A DNA stretch of 64,000 nt from Distichodus sexfasciatus (taxonomy: Eukaryota > Chordata > Actinopteri > Characiformes > Distichodontidae), in the NCBI GenBank assembly GCA_032718565.1, contig JAVGVS010000023.1:434873-498872 (forward strand), given 5' to 3'. Both the position numbers and the translations under genes were made by a program. Shown here in pieces: positions 18,801 to 29,750 of this stretch; within the stretch, counting starts at the first letter, position 1, and each line of letters starts with the position of its first letter. Below the pieces are notes generated by a model that did not search any database, was not told where the DNA came from, and was given only the letters and a program-made list of their open reading frames with translations.

Positions 18801-21800
18801 GAGTGCCCCCTCTAGTGCCATTCGATGCAAATGATGACGTTTTAAAAAACAGTGAATGTCCTGTGATCTGTCAAAGTAAACGCTCTGATGCATCGCTCTG
18901 TCTTAGGGCTGAGCAAGTAATCAAATGAATCAAAACTGATATTCAGAGCTCCCAATCAACGTAATCTTGCACTCTTTCATTACAGCACAGAGCATTTGTA
19001 CGAGCACAGTACAAATGTTGCTCGTAAACTATGAGGGCAAAAAAACCACACAAAAATAAACGTTTCATACTTTAAATAAAATGTTCAGTCAGTCGTGATA
19101 TTGATTTGGGGTCGTATCGTCCGGCTCTACTCTGTTCTTCAGTGGTTTAAGAAGCCTTCTTTAAAAATCCTGCTTTGTTTTTTTTCCTCACGTCCTCGCT
19201 CAAAAAGAGGGGCGAACCTGTCAGAGAGCGAAGCTGAGCAGGACGGGGATCACAACATAACCGAGCTGCCCCAGTTCTACGCAGGCCGAGGCAACATGAA
19301 GGCACAGCAGAGCGCCGTCCGCCTTACCGAGGTGAGGTGATTTGAGTTGAGGGCATATCGCTCGGCCCTATTTCCTCATCACAATTCCTGCATGACCCCC
19401 AAGCCTGGGTAAACGGAGAGGGTTGCGTCAGGAGGGGCAGCCGGTGTAAAACGTTAACCAGTTCCAAATGCTGACATGGTAGTTGATCCGCTGTGGCGAC
19501 CCCTGACAGGAGAAGCAGAAAGACGAAATAGATAAATTCTGCATGACATCGCTAACCCTTATTAATTCTTTTCCTCCAAGATTGGACCTAGAATGACGTT
19601 GCAGCTGGTTAAGATCCTAGAGGGCATGGGAGATGGGAGTGTCCTCTACCATTCCATTGGTGAGTTCTGATATTGTGAAGCACAAGCCTGAAATTGTGTT
19701 AACTTTGTTTAACTTTGACCAGTTACTGCAAATTATGACCAATCGTTGTCATTTCCCACAAAACGTTGAGCCATACGCCAGCGAACTCCCTTCCTTATGT
19801 TTAGAAGATGCAGCAAACGTGTGATAAAAAAAGGCCTCACATTTACCTTCAAAAATAACTAAATGGTTAATAAAACACCACTTTTTTTCCTCAACTGTGA
19901 CATGCTCCCACAACTTTATTGCAACAAAATCCCTAAAAACATCGCAATTTTTTAGAAAGGTTGCTGCAAAATCAGGCATGTCAGGCCGTAACAATCTCAA
20001 ATAAGGACAAGACTGGTAAGACTGGAAATTAAAATAGAAATGTCCAGGAATTAGACATTAAACAGCAAGCTAAAGAAATAAAAAATTAAAAAACAGAAAA
20101 TTAGTTGCTTTTTTACTTCGTTGTGTTCTGTAATTAAAGCGTGTGGTTGGTTTGCGTTACAGTCACAAAATCGAAGGAGGAGCTGCAGGAGATCCTGAAG
20201 AGGAGAGAGGTGCGTCTGCAGGAGAAAGCAGAGCGCAAAAAGCAACAGGAGCAGAACATAGAGCTGAAGAAGAAGAAGCACGAAGACAACAAGTAAGCAC
20301 GTCGCTGTCCCTCGGAAAACACCAAGTGTGACTAGTGTAGATTTATGAGACTATTCATTAGGTGATATGAGGGTGTGTAAAATCATGTAAATTCTTAATT
20401 TGCATGAAGCCCAGATTTGACAGGAATTGCCAAAAGAAGTTGACCAATTGATCCGATTGAACCAGGAAACAGTGCTTGGGGATGGTTACAAAACTCATGA
20501 GTGCTTCAGTTGTACAACTGCCACACTACCAACTGCCCCTTGCAAGACTGGTATTAGTTTTTTATTTAGTCAATATTCAGATACACTAACTTTCCCGCAC
20601 TTTGTGTTAGAAGCATACAAAAGGCTTCACAGGTTGTATGTTGATGGTTTGTTCCAGTGGTTTGTGCCGTTCGATGCAAATGATGATTCTTCAAACCACA
20701 GGGAATGTTCTGTGATCTTTCAAAGTAAACGCTCTGATGCATTGCTCTGTCCGTCTAGGAAAAAAGCGTTACTGGTTTAAAAGACCTTTAAAAATCCATT
20801 GATTTCTTTTCACACCAGCGCTGCTTCAAAACGCTGGCAAACCTGTGTTTTATGTAGTCTTTGTTATTCTAAATTTACACCATTTTTTTTTTTACAGCTG
20901 ATATATATATCTCTTCAAAATATCAGTTATTGTTCACCCATAATTCCTTAAGCTCCCAGTACATTAGACTACCGTAGTGTGATTGTCTTGGCATCATGCA
21001 ACCCTGCTCCTTCTCAGAGTAGGCTCATCCTCCATTACAAACCAACATGAATTTAGGGATGTAAAAACTGGAGTTTAAAAAACAGACTGAAAATCCCGTA
21101 ACGTAATCCTTGTTTTACCTTGTTTTAAGTACAGAGTGCAGGACTAGTTTAAGATGCTTGTTTTATAATGGCTTTACGATTGCAGGAAGAAGAGCCTGGA
21201 GGGCATGAAGAAGAAACGGAGACAGGAAGGGGCAGGGTCTGACGACAGCGAAGTGGAGGATCCTGGGATGCAGGAGGACAAGGCCGTGGAGGCAGAGGAG
21301 TCGGAGGACGAGGTGGAGTACTATAGGCAAGCTGTCGGCGTCGAGCCTGACGAAGGTACGGTTCCTCATTCGGTTACAGGTTTGCCTTGTTTATTAAAGA
21401 CTGTAAATCTGCAAACACTGTTGCCTTCATTAATCTCATTCCTGGAATTGTGCACTCGTGGATCAGCTTCATGTTCCGCTCTCTACATGCACACTTTCAG
21501 CCATAAATGGTCAGTACTAAACTCCTCATGAATATTGATACGACCAAATTAAGCCTGACGGTGATCAAGAGGAAGGGCAAGAAAAATCTTTGTGAGATGG
21601 GAATCAAGGGTTTGGGGTGGAGACCAACAATCTTTGAACAGTGAGAGTTGGAGAAATTTGGATAGTCTTTGGGAGTGAAGAGATAGAAGAAAAGATACAA
21701 ATCAGATAAAGAAATTAGTTCTCTGTTAGTTCCATCAGTTGGAAAAATTAGCTGTAGTTTTAAGTATTGCATTGTACTAGGACATCAGCAGAAAAACAAA

Positions 21801-22679
21801 AGGTAGTCTGTCACATAGAGTGAACATTATGAAGCTTTGTGTGTGTGTGTGGGGGGGGGTTACATCACATACATCACCGATTATATCACATCTTGTCCAT
21901 TCAAGGTGTGAGGTTTTTCTTCAGTCATACTTCAGTTCACCATCTCCCCTGGGTCGCCAGTTTCCTCAAAAGCTCATACATTCTTGGGTCTGAGTTTGCA
22001 TACAGATATGCACATCCTACCATCAAATTTGAGTCTATAGATTTGTGTAGAAAGTGGGGAACATCTCTTTCAGATCCCCTTTTAAGTGTACGCAACAGTT
22101 CTGAATTAGAAACCAGAAATGATACTCACCATGGTCTGGGTTTTTTTTCATGTTCTCTCAGACATGTTCCCCACTGCAAAGAGGAAACACAAGCCAGGCA
22201 AGTCACCAGTACCCTTCAAAAAGAGGAAACTCTCCACATCTGGTGCCACAGGCAAAGACAAACAGAACAGAAAGTTCGCCGGGAAGAAGGTTTATGTTGG
22301 CAAAGACTTTGCTGGTAAAAAAGCAGGTGGGAAAGACTTTGCTGGCAAGAAAGCAGGTGGGAAAGACTTTGCTGGCAAGAAAGCAGGTGGGAAAGACTTT
22401 GCTGGTAAGAAAGCAGGCAGGAAAGACTTTGCCAGCAAGAAATTCGGGGCAAATCAAAAGGGTAAATTTGGGGGGGGAGGTGGCGGTGGCAAAGGATTCG
22501 GGGCTAAAAAAGCAGGAGCGGTTGGCAGCAGGTTTGGGAAGAGCAGCGGCGCGAGGAAGTTTGGAGGAAAGAAAGGTGAAAGGTCGGGAGGTAAAGGGGC
22601 ACAGAGCTCAAAGACAAAAGGACAAAGATTTAAAGGGGGAGCAAAGAAGGACTTCAAACAGAAGAAGGGGAGGAACTAA
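15852..22679 (+). CDS. ppan: Peter Pan homologue, ribosome biogenesis (Brix)
   Basis: Ssf1-like nucleolar protein of 60S subunit assembly. Twelve coding exons: 15852-15866, 16703-16873, 16969-17070, 17246-17296, 17501-17671, 17950-18026, 18218-18325, 19208-19331, 19581-19659, 20163-20292, 21186-21355, 22162-22679. They join in frame to 1716 bases, or 571 residues plus stop. The Brix domain runs from about residue 30 (PHSFVFHRGQIGKNVGQL) to about residue 310, with AGPLGVSHF, RMHEQQF, LMATMFQNMFPSINVHKV and AGRGNMKAQQSAVRLTE(I)GPR. A charged coiled coil and an acidic stretch follow. The last exon is Lys/Gly-rich with five decapeptide repeats, making it longer than the human protein (473 residues as I recall). 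Introns host SNORD105-like snoRNAs. Start MGKNKTKNQKKAR. Confidence 0.96.
17353..17430 (+). ncRNA. snord105: Box C/D snoRNA, SNORD105-like, copy 1
   Basis: In the ppan intron before exon 5, ending about 70 bases from the 3' splice site, the usual spacing for intronic C/D snoRNAs. Terminal stem GCAGAC (17355-17360) pairs with GTCTGC. C box ATGATGA 17365-17371, C'-like GTGATGC, D box CTGA 17417-17420. The guide TTCAAAGTAAACGC before the D box is complementary to the 18S rRNA sequence GCGTTTACTTTGAA. The fifth base from the D box pairs with a U, as expected for 18S U799, the known target of human SNORD105, which is also hosted by PPAN. Confidence 0.9.
18073..18144 (+). ncRNA. snord105: Box C/D snoRNA, SNORD105-like, copy 2
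   Basis: In the intron before ppan exon 7, about 75 bases from the acceptor. Stem GAGAG/CTCTC, C box GTGATGA 18082-18088, possible D' CTGA 18109-18112, D box CTGA 18133-18136. It has the same guide TTTCAAAGTAAACGCA as copy 1. Confidence 0.88.
18600..18820 (-). mobile_element. Decayed hAT-like fragment
   Basis: Holds GATCGGCCCAGTGCCACTGA-TACCCAATCCAG, the reverse complement of the core of the small element at 49875-50074. The ends are not clear. Confidence 0.5.
18821..18897 (+). ncRNA. snord105: Box C/D snoRNA, SNORD105-like, copy 3
   Basis: In the intron before ppan exon 8. Perfect 7-bp terminal stem CGATGCA (18823-18829) / TGCATCG (18889-18895), C box ATGATGA 18831-18837, D box CTGA 18885-18888, guide TCAAAGTAAACGCT. 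It lies about 310 bases from the acceptor, further than copies 1 and 2. Confidence 0.88.
19425..19525 (+). mobile_element. RTE-like LINE 3'-end fragment
   Basis: Has GGTTGCGTCAGGAGGGGCAG-CCGG and TTGATCCGCTGTGGCGACCC-CTGACAGGAGAAGC, the conserved 3' end of fish RTE-type elements. It sits in the ppan intron between exons 8 and 9, on the plus strand. Confidence 0.75.
20670..20746 (+). ncRNA. snord105: Box C/D snoRNA, SNORD105-like, copy 4
   Basis: In the intron before ppan exon 11. Stem CGATGCA (20672-20678) / TGCATTG (20738-20744, one G-U pair), C box ATGATGA 20680-20686, D box CTGA 20734-20737, guide TTTCAAAGTAAACGCT. It closely resembles copy 3, so one probably arose from the other by intron-to-intron duplication. 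Confidence 0.88.
22299..22448 (+). repeat. Coding minisatellite in ppan, 30-bp unit x5
   Basis: Five head-to-tail 30-base units encode GKDFAGKKAG (four near-perfect) and a diverged RKDFASKKFG. The units are in frame and add a basic tail to PPAN. Confidence 0.97.
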
Positions 22680-22882
22680 AGGAATTGCAAATCCCAAGAC
22701 AAGGGAGCGTTTTCGTGCATCGGCACAGTAAAAGACTCCAGGTGGCGCCGTTATCCTACTTGTATCAAGAACCTGCAGAGTAAACCTGAAAACTCATTCC
22801 TAGGAGGCGGGAGAAACTGTGCTGTCCAAAGATTATACGTGTACCTTTGTGTAAATATGTGTTTTCCCCCTGTGATTTTGGC

Positions 22883-22888
22883 AATAAA
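22883..22888 (+). terminator. ppan poly(A) signal
   Basis: AATAAA about 200 bases after the ppan stop. Confidence 0.85.
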
Positions 22889-22899
22889 TGATTATCTGA

Positions 22900-25800
22900 A
22901 ACTGCTTTGAGTCTTATTGGTTAAAGAGCTTGCAGTATGTATTTGTTTTTATTCTGTACATGTGGAACGGTCATCTGAGGAAGTGAAAGGCGTTTCAAGG
23001 TTCATCTCCGTGGGTTGTGTTGTCTCATGTCACACAGGAAAGCAGGCGTGAAGAAATAAGTGAAGAAGTAAGGTTAAGATCTGTTCTATTCAACAGTTTT
23101 CGTCTAGTAAGTATGCAATTTTTTTTAAATAGACAAACTATCATTCATTAAGTTAATGGGATCTTTACGGGTTTTCTACCTTTTGATTGTATTTTTGTGT
23201 TAAGATACCTATTGTCGTTCATGTAAAATGAATTAAATATATATCATATATAGTTGATAATAGATAAGTGTTGTACATCTATGATTAGATAGTGTGTATT
23301 ACAGAGGTGATCAAGCTAAATTATAGATTGCTGTTATGCTAGAATAAATATTGTGTTCTCTCTTAAAGTGTTTGGTCGTATTATAAACCTTACGAACACT
23401 GATAAAAGGCAGATGTAGGATTTAAGATCTTGTGATTCATTCACACCTCTCAAACTTAGTGATTTTAGAAGTAATGTGGCTTTTACACTGATTCTTTGAA
23501 CGTTTCGAACAAAAAACAAAGAATAAATGTTATAGCTTGGCTAAAGGTACATAGACTACCTCAGTTACCTAGAAATAAAGGCATTTAAACTATTTTTGAC
23601 TTTGATAAACAGATATTACTACTATACTAGTAAGTTGTTTTAATCTGGCATATTGACCAAAAATCAGATATTAATGTATACAAAATGGTGGAAAGTCTAA
23701 CCAAGTTCTTACCGAAAGATGAACTTAAGCTACAGAGCTCCAACTTTCACTTCTGTTTAATGTGTTCCACGAAGTCAAAATTCTTAGTGTAATAATGTTA
23801 TTTATGCCTCTTCGGTGTCAGATAAACATACGTTTTGAGAAAAATGTACATCAAATTTCCACGATGTTATCCACAACGATAGTAAAATTATTTTAATGAG
23901 AAACCAAGAATGTTCTTGCCATTCTACCAAAACTGAATACCTAGAATTCTAAAGGCGAATACGCGAAAATCATTTAAACATCATATAAATGTTGACTGTT
24001 GAATGTAACATTTCAGTATATTTTAAATATGTCTGCCAGTGAAGCAGGTCTTTTATTGCAACAATACCAACAACTGTGTAACTTTTTACTCAAGTGTGCT
24101 GGTGATACATGTAGTTATAGGCAATTTACTTAGAATTGCACCTTTATGTTCTGCTCACTCAGGAGCAGGAGACAATCGCCAATATCAAACGAATGTCCAA
24201 CATTAAACCAACTTTACCTCAGTTGAAAAATGACGCTCTAAACAGTTCGTTCCTTATCAACCAGAGCTTTACTTCACAATTACGTTTTAACTATTACACG
24301 TGGTTTTTGTAAGGATTGTTATCGCGCATTTTGACGACGCTACTTTAAGGAAGTTACGATGGAAATGGAAAGCAGCGTTACGAGGAACTTGAGTTTTTAT
24401 CATATTTGTTGGTGGGTGTTTGCCTGATGATGTTCATTTGTGTGTTCTGTACCACACATCTACTGCACGGAGGGAACTGAAATCATATCAGCGTAAATCT
24501 CAAAATCTGTAACCGTAGTGGTTTGGTGTTCTATTTTTTGTTCAGTTCTTTAATTCAAGTCGTTTGGCAGTGCCTTTTGCTATTTTAGGTCATTAGCCAA
24601 AAAAAGCTTTCATAGAAAAGTGGCACATTTTAATGAGAAAAAATAATGCTTTTATTTATAAACGATGTATTCCTTTATCTATTTATAATCATTTTTGATG
24701 AGATTAAATGTGACTGCAAAGCATGAGCTCCCTCCATTTTTTGTTTGCCTGCAAAATGACATTATGTGCCTAACTGTATTTTTATTATATATTTGTGTTT
24801 ATATAATCAGGAATAAATTGTTATTTAATTTATTTAACAAGGAGAAACAACTTGTAAAACCAAAAAATACGATTTTGATAGAATGTCAAGAAATCCTGAT
24901 AGTTCGAGTATATATATTAAACATGCTACCGTTAAGCAAACATGTTCATGTTAAATTTATGACCATATGTATTTAAAAAATGGTTAAAAATTCACAACTT
25001 TAAGAATTCGTGTTGTTCATTACTTCATGTAGATCACAGTTTTCAATCTGTCTTAAGCTTACTTGAGCATCGGGTTGATAATCAATCTTTTACCTTCACT
25101 TTTAGAATGAATGTGTAGAGAAAATTACACAAATCATGACTAGTGCTTTTTACACATTTTGTGGTGATGTTTAATAAATTAGTGTTGGAAAAAGTCAGAT
25201 CTTTAACAATGTGCACAGCATGTGCATTTGTTCACAGCATTCAAGGCAATACGTGTAACCAAGGACAGCAAATGTGTTATTATACATGTTTACACATCAT
25301 CGTGTTACCTTTCTTGACACTTTCACTGTGTCAAAAGTGCTAACATGGTGAATGTGCTCAAATGAACACAAGAAACTCATGCATTTGTGTGTAGGAGTTT
25401 GATACAGTTTGTGTCCATTTTAACACATCTTTTCTAAGAATGTTGTAGTGTGTTTATTCCCTAATTTATCTGAAAATGCAGATTCATGGTCTATCGAACA
25501 TCTGTTGGCACTACCAGTCTATTGCCAAAAAAATATTTTTGTCTACACTTCTGCTTCAGAGGCACTGCTCATGAAACTGCTGTGCCTTTTGTCATTTTCA
25601 CTTCAAGCTGAGAATAAAGAAGCAACACTGCAACATGCATCACTTTTGCACCACCAGCAGAAGCAGCAGACTAAGACAAAGTTAGTTACTGCTAACCATA
25701 GTTGTGTGCTCACACACTGTTTGACTTTGCTTCACCGTCATTTTGTCTGCTAAGAGACAGAACGATTTACACATGAAATAGGAGACAATGTACTGAATAA

Positions 25801-26190
25801 ATGATGTACTAGTGATTAAGCTCATCCTCTATCAACCAACAGGGTGCAGGGTAAATTCCTGCTCTATCCTACAACTAGCACAACCACCATTTGGTCCAAG
25901 CTGCTCCAAGGAGACTGACCCCGACTCCCGTAATTAGGAAGTGGGAGTGGAAATGGAATGCTGTGGTTAAGTTCTGGAAGTCTTGTGCATATTGAGATCA
26001 AGCTGATATCAAATTGTTGCTAGAGTTGCATTGATCTATAAGTACTAGTACCAATACCTGGCCGGTATCTAGGCTTTGGGCTGTATTTTATATTTTTTTT
26101 ATACTTATTGTATGTTATTCAGGGAACACAAAAAACCATCACATTTTTGGGCAATGACAACTGGATGCATTCATTCATTTATTTATTCTT
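22900..26190. other. Intergenic ppan-p2ry11, nothing recognised
   Basis: AT-rich, no clear transposon ends and no supported coding exons. A first exon of p2ry11 may lie here, since the receptor frame is open back to a splice acceptor at 26198. The open frame at 25448-25753 resembles nothing known. Confidence 0.5.
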
Positions 26191-26223
26191 TTTTGCAGAA
26201 GAGGCAGTGTGAAGTCCAAAAAC

Positions 26224-27141
26224 ATGAACAAAAGCTGTGGCTCCTTCCAGAAGCACATGTTACCTGCCATCTACGGCGTAGAGTTGTGTGTGGCACTCAC
26301 AGGCAATATACTGGCCCTGTGGCTGCTGGTGACGCGGGAAAGGAAGAACTGGCACACAGGGGTCGTATTCGCCTGCAACCTGGCCATCAGTGACATCTTC
26401 TATGTCCTGACACTGCCCTTGCTCATCATCTACTATTCCAGGGACAAAAAGTGGACCTTCGGTGTGGCAACTTGCAAAACTGAGCGCTTCCTCTTCACCT
26501 GCAACCTGTACGCCAGCATCTTCTTCATCATGTGCATCAGCGTCAACAGATACCTGGCCATTGTCCACCCCTTCTTCACGCGAAACCATGTGAGGCCCAA
26601 ACACGCCAAGATGGTCAGTGTGGTAGTGTGGATTGCTGTGGTCATCATCTCGTCCCCAATCTTCGCTTTTGCGGGCATCAAGGAGGGCACAGCAAGGTGC
26701 AGTATGTTCCCCAAAAATACAAACGACAAGTTCTATTACAGGATAAGTCTGTTTATCATAGGATGCCTGATTCCATTTACAGTGACCTTCGTAGCATACG
26801 CTGGCCTGATTCGGGTGGTTTTAAAAAATGAGAACATCAAGCCGGTCGAGAAGAGAAAAGTGGCTCTGATTGTGGGTTTGGTCTGCTTTTTGTACATGAT
26901 CTCTTTTGTGCCCTATCACATTTTGCAAATTCTCAACTTTTCTCAGTGGAGACAACAGCCTTCTGGAGTCAAGGACAAAAACTGTTTCGTGTTCAATGCA
27001 TTTCAGTTGACAAAGGGACTAGCAGGCCTCAACATGTGTGTACACCCCATACTTTACACGGCCATGTTCGATAGCATCAGAAAGGTTTGCTGTAGGTGGA
27101 GAAGAAATGAATTGAATGCAACCAAAGAGATGGAGTTATGA
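26224..27141 (+). CDS. p2ry11: P2Y11-like purinergic GPCR
   Basis: Seven-transmembrane receptor for extracellular nucleotides in the plasma membrane, 305 residues from ATG 26224. Membrane segments are at about 13-36, 47-71, 88-110, 130-150, 172-198, 212-236 and 258-280. The TM3/loop motif CISVNRYLAIVHPFF, RNHVRPKHA and ERFLFTCNL are strongly P2RY11-like. NRY replaces the usual DRY. TM6 has FVPYH (228-232) and TM7 HPILY (274-278). C84 and C159 would form the TM3-ECL2 disulfide. The single-exon frame begins after TTTTTTGCAG (26198). The frame is open from there, so an upstream exon could add residues, and an in-frame GTG at 26209 is not needed. PPAN is the usual neighbour, and human PPAN-P2RY11 readthrough transcripts are known. 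Confidence 0.9.
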   Translation: MNKSCGSFQKHMLPAIYGVELCVALTGNILALWLLVTRERKNWHTGVVFACNLAISDIFYVLTLPLLIIYYSRDKKWTFGVATCKTERFLFTCNLYASIFFIMCISVNRYLAIVHPFFTRNHVRPKHAKMVSVVVWIAVVIISSPIFAFAGIKEGTARCSMFPKNTNDKFYYRISLFIIGCLIPFTVTFVAYAGLIRVVLKNENIKPVEKRKVALIVGLVCFLYMISFVPYHILQILNFSQWRQQPSGVKDKNCFVFNAFQLTKGLAGLNMCVHPILYTAMFDSIRKVCCRWRRNELNATKEMEL

Positions 27142-27594
27142 GGACCTGCACCTTGAAGGAATTTCACAGTCAATAGACAAAACTATTTAATATCTTCTGT
27201 GATATAGTCAATTAACATCTTTTTAACAACTTGTAGATGTAACCACTCATCATTGGACCAAACCAAATGGGATTGTTTTATGTAAAAACCTGCTGCTGAT
27301 ATGAATGTAAAAGTATGCAAATCTTAAAGTTTTGGTTTGGATTTGTATGTTGTTTATTTCTGTGTTGTCACTGGAGAATGGACATTATGAAGATATTTAA
27401 CAAAAGCAGTGTTTGCTTACTGGTGTCTTTAGCCATTGTTACTGTAATGCAAGATAACCCCTCTGATGTGGTTTCATGGACACTCTTGAAAAGGTCATTT
27501 AGAGATGCTAAATTATTATTATTGAAGTTATTTTAATGGAGCAGTGTTTTTTTGTCTTGTATTTTATGGTATTTGTCAATCACTCTTCTCCAGT

Positions 27595-27770
27595 GCAACT
27601 TCCAGTTTCCTGATTACAAGACAGTCTCACCTTCAGGTTAAGGGTGTTGCTCAGGGGCCCAAATGTGTTTTTAGACTCTCCCAGGATTCAAACCAACTTA
27701 ATCTTATGGTAAACAACACAAGATTCTTTCTAGAACATTTAGATCACTGCACCACCAAATACCAAACAGA
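27595..27770 (-). mobile_element. SINE fragment, reverse
   Basis: GTTAAGGGTGTTGCTCAGGG-GCCC, CCAGGATTCAAACCAA and CACTGCACCACC mark a tRNA-SINE on the minus strand, in the presumed p2ry11 3' UTR. Confidence 0.6.
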
Positions 27771-27945
27771 AGCTTTTTTAGTAGAACTTGGAACCGAACC
27801 AAGAATCTTCACGTTTTTGTTTAACACCCTCACGATTAAACACTTTGCAATGAGAACTTTGGCTATAAACTAGTCAGGCACACCCCACTTTTTTATAACA
27901 GCTTATCTCTAATTTCTTCCCTGTTCTCATGCTACCTATAAACTC

Positions 27946-27951
27946 AATAAA
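27946..27951 (+). terminator. Candidate p2ry11 poly(A) signal
   Basis: AATAAA about 800 bases after the p2ry11 stop; the first clear signal on this strand. Confidence 0.5.
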
Positions 27952-28559
27952 GTTTCGGTTTCATAATGCTTGTGCTACAGATTCTGTATAAATAATGGCT
28001 GAAGTCTTTTTCCATTACCTTGTTAAGGAATTGTACACAAGGAAGAAGTGTGTGGATTCAAAATGTTACCGTCCTTCAGATGAGACCTAAAACCATAAAG
28101 GTTGCCTGGGAATTTTTTAATGAGTAGGAGTTGTTACATCAACGTTTCCAGGCAGTTCTGCTCCTTGTAAAAAGACAAGCTGTTTAGAAACTCAAACAAT
28201 GTTTAGCTACTAAGTTGTGTGTTGTCTGCCAGTTTGTAATCAAATGCATGTCTAACTTTCAACGTTCTTGGGTTCTTCTACCTATATAAATTAAATTACT
28301 GGTCAGAATTATATAGCTTTTTTGTATACTAATCCCAAAACTACTTATTATATAAGTAGTACTATACATAAAGAAAATCCAACACATTTTGAATTTGGGC
28401 ACTTTAGCAATAAATAGCAACAATAAAAACATAGCCGACCTACTTCCAGAGATGGAAAGTTGCTACATTTGCCAGAAATTAGCAAATGGCATAACACTTG
28501 CCTTCACATTTCATAAATATTTGCATATCAACATAATCATAAAACCACTAGACCGGATG

Positions 28560-28745
28560 TAACATTTAACATTTACAATCTTTATCCAAAGCAAATTGTG
28601 TTTGCTAATTACAGTGATAGTCTTCCTGGAGCAACTTGAAGTTGAAGGCCTTGCTCAGGGGCTCAGTGGTGGGAGTGCACAGCAGGATTTGAGCCTTCAA
28701 CCTCTTGGTCCTCAAGGTAGCATCATACCACTAGGCCACCAACAC
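28560..28745 (-). mobile_element. SINE copy, reverse
   Basis: Runs AACATTTACAATCTTTATCC-AAAGC ... GAGCAACTTGAAGTTGAAGG-CCTTGCTCAGG ... GGATTTGAGCCTTCAACCTC ... ACCACTAGGCCACCAACACC, a family 2-like SINE on the minus strand with its B box at about 28688-28698. Confidence 0.7.
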
Positions 28746-29126
28746 CATCAGCGTTGCTCATAGTTGAGTAATATTTCAGTACTGATTGTTCATTTATCAG
28801 TACCTTAATAGTCAAGTGGACTGATGCACTGATAGAACTAGATGTATGGATGATGGTGGGATGGGTAGTTGGGTGGGTGTGTACGGCCTCCCCCTATTCA
28901 CTCCCACTCGATTTATAAGGCTATAAGAAAAGCGAGTGGAAGTTAGTAGGGGTAGAGTGAAGTAACTATTTTGCGAAAGCCCCAGGGAAACGCAACACAG
29001 ATCCAATGTAAGAATGTTTGAGGCTGAGGTTGAATGAAATCCCGGACGATTTTAGAATCCCATCCAGAGACATTTTTTAGGTCTTAAAAAGAGGGCATGT
29101 CTGGGGAAAAGAGGACGTGTGGTCAC

Positions 29127-29292
29127 TAGGGTGGCCACCTATCCCGGTTTTACCAGGATTGTCCTTTTTAATGGTCTGTCCCGGGGAAACATCACTCTCC
29201 TGGGACACTGAATGTGATGCGTGAAGGGTGTTTCCGCTTAAAAGCAAATTGGTTGGTTGGGTTGGCGAAATGCCACCTAGGTGGCAACCCTA
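29127..29292. mobile_element. Short MITE with TAGGGTGGCCACCT termini
   Basis: TAGGGTGGCCACCT at 29127 and AGGTGGCAACCCTA ending 29292 form imperfect terminal inverted repeats around 166 bases. No coding content. I could not confirm a target duplication. Confidence 0.7.
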
Positions 29293-29405
29293 CTACAGAC
29301 AGAGAGGTCATAGGTTCAAATTTAGCTCTAGCCTAAAGCCAGAATTTCCCTGAGCAAGCAGTTTAACCCCAATGTACTCCGGGGAGACTGTCCCTGTAAT
29401 ACAAA
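29293..29405 (+). mobile_element. Degraded SINE fragment
   Basis: AGGTTCAAATTTAGCTCTAG followed by CTGAGCAAGCAGTTTAACCC-CAATGTACTC is a family 2-like SINE body next to the MITE. Confidence 0.5.
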
Positions 29406-29750
29406 ATCTATGTTATATAATTGAGTAGGATAGTTATTTGTAACTCTTGAACTTGTGCCTCCTCAGTGTTCGGTTAATGGTAATGAGGACGTTTAGAAAA
29501 ATTATGAGCATAGATGATTGCCTGTCTACTGCTGGGAGCATTACTTTAGAGTGAAAAATGTATTTACATGGACAACAAAGAGTGTAAAAACTAGGATTTT
29601 TGCCGTCACATTGTTTTGTAAAGACGCAACATTGGCGACCTCCGAGTCTCTAGATAGCGCTGTGGAGCGTCGCTACTTCCTCTCTTTCCCGGGAAACGTG
29701 CGTTCCTATCGGGGTTAGCAGCGTTAGCCTCGTACCAACTGCAAGGCAAG

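Noticed and set aside
19633..19824. Frame continuing past ppan exon 9
   Set aside because: It runs into the intron. The GTGAGT donor at 19660 and phase 1 junction to 20163 restore the PPAN sequence.
22299..22448. CRISPR-like direct repeats
   Set aside because: The units are contiguous with no spacers and are coding; this is a eukaryotic genome.
22203..22731. Overlapping frames on both strands around the ppan last exon
   Set aside because: Shadows of the 30-bp coding repeat. The ppan frame is fixed by splice phase and the KKGRN stop.
25448..25753. 101-residue plus-strand frame before p2ry11
   Set aside because: No family resemblance, domain or splice context; composition fits AT-rich noncoding DNA.
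26209..26223. GTG start for p2ry11
   Set aside because: The ATG at 26224 is close, has A at -3 and suits eukaryotic initiation. The five upstream codons are more likely leader or part of a spliced frame.
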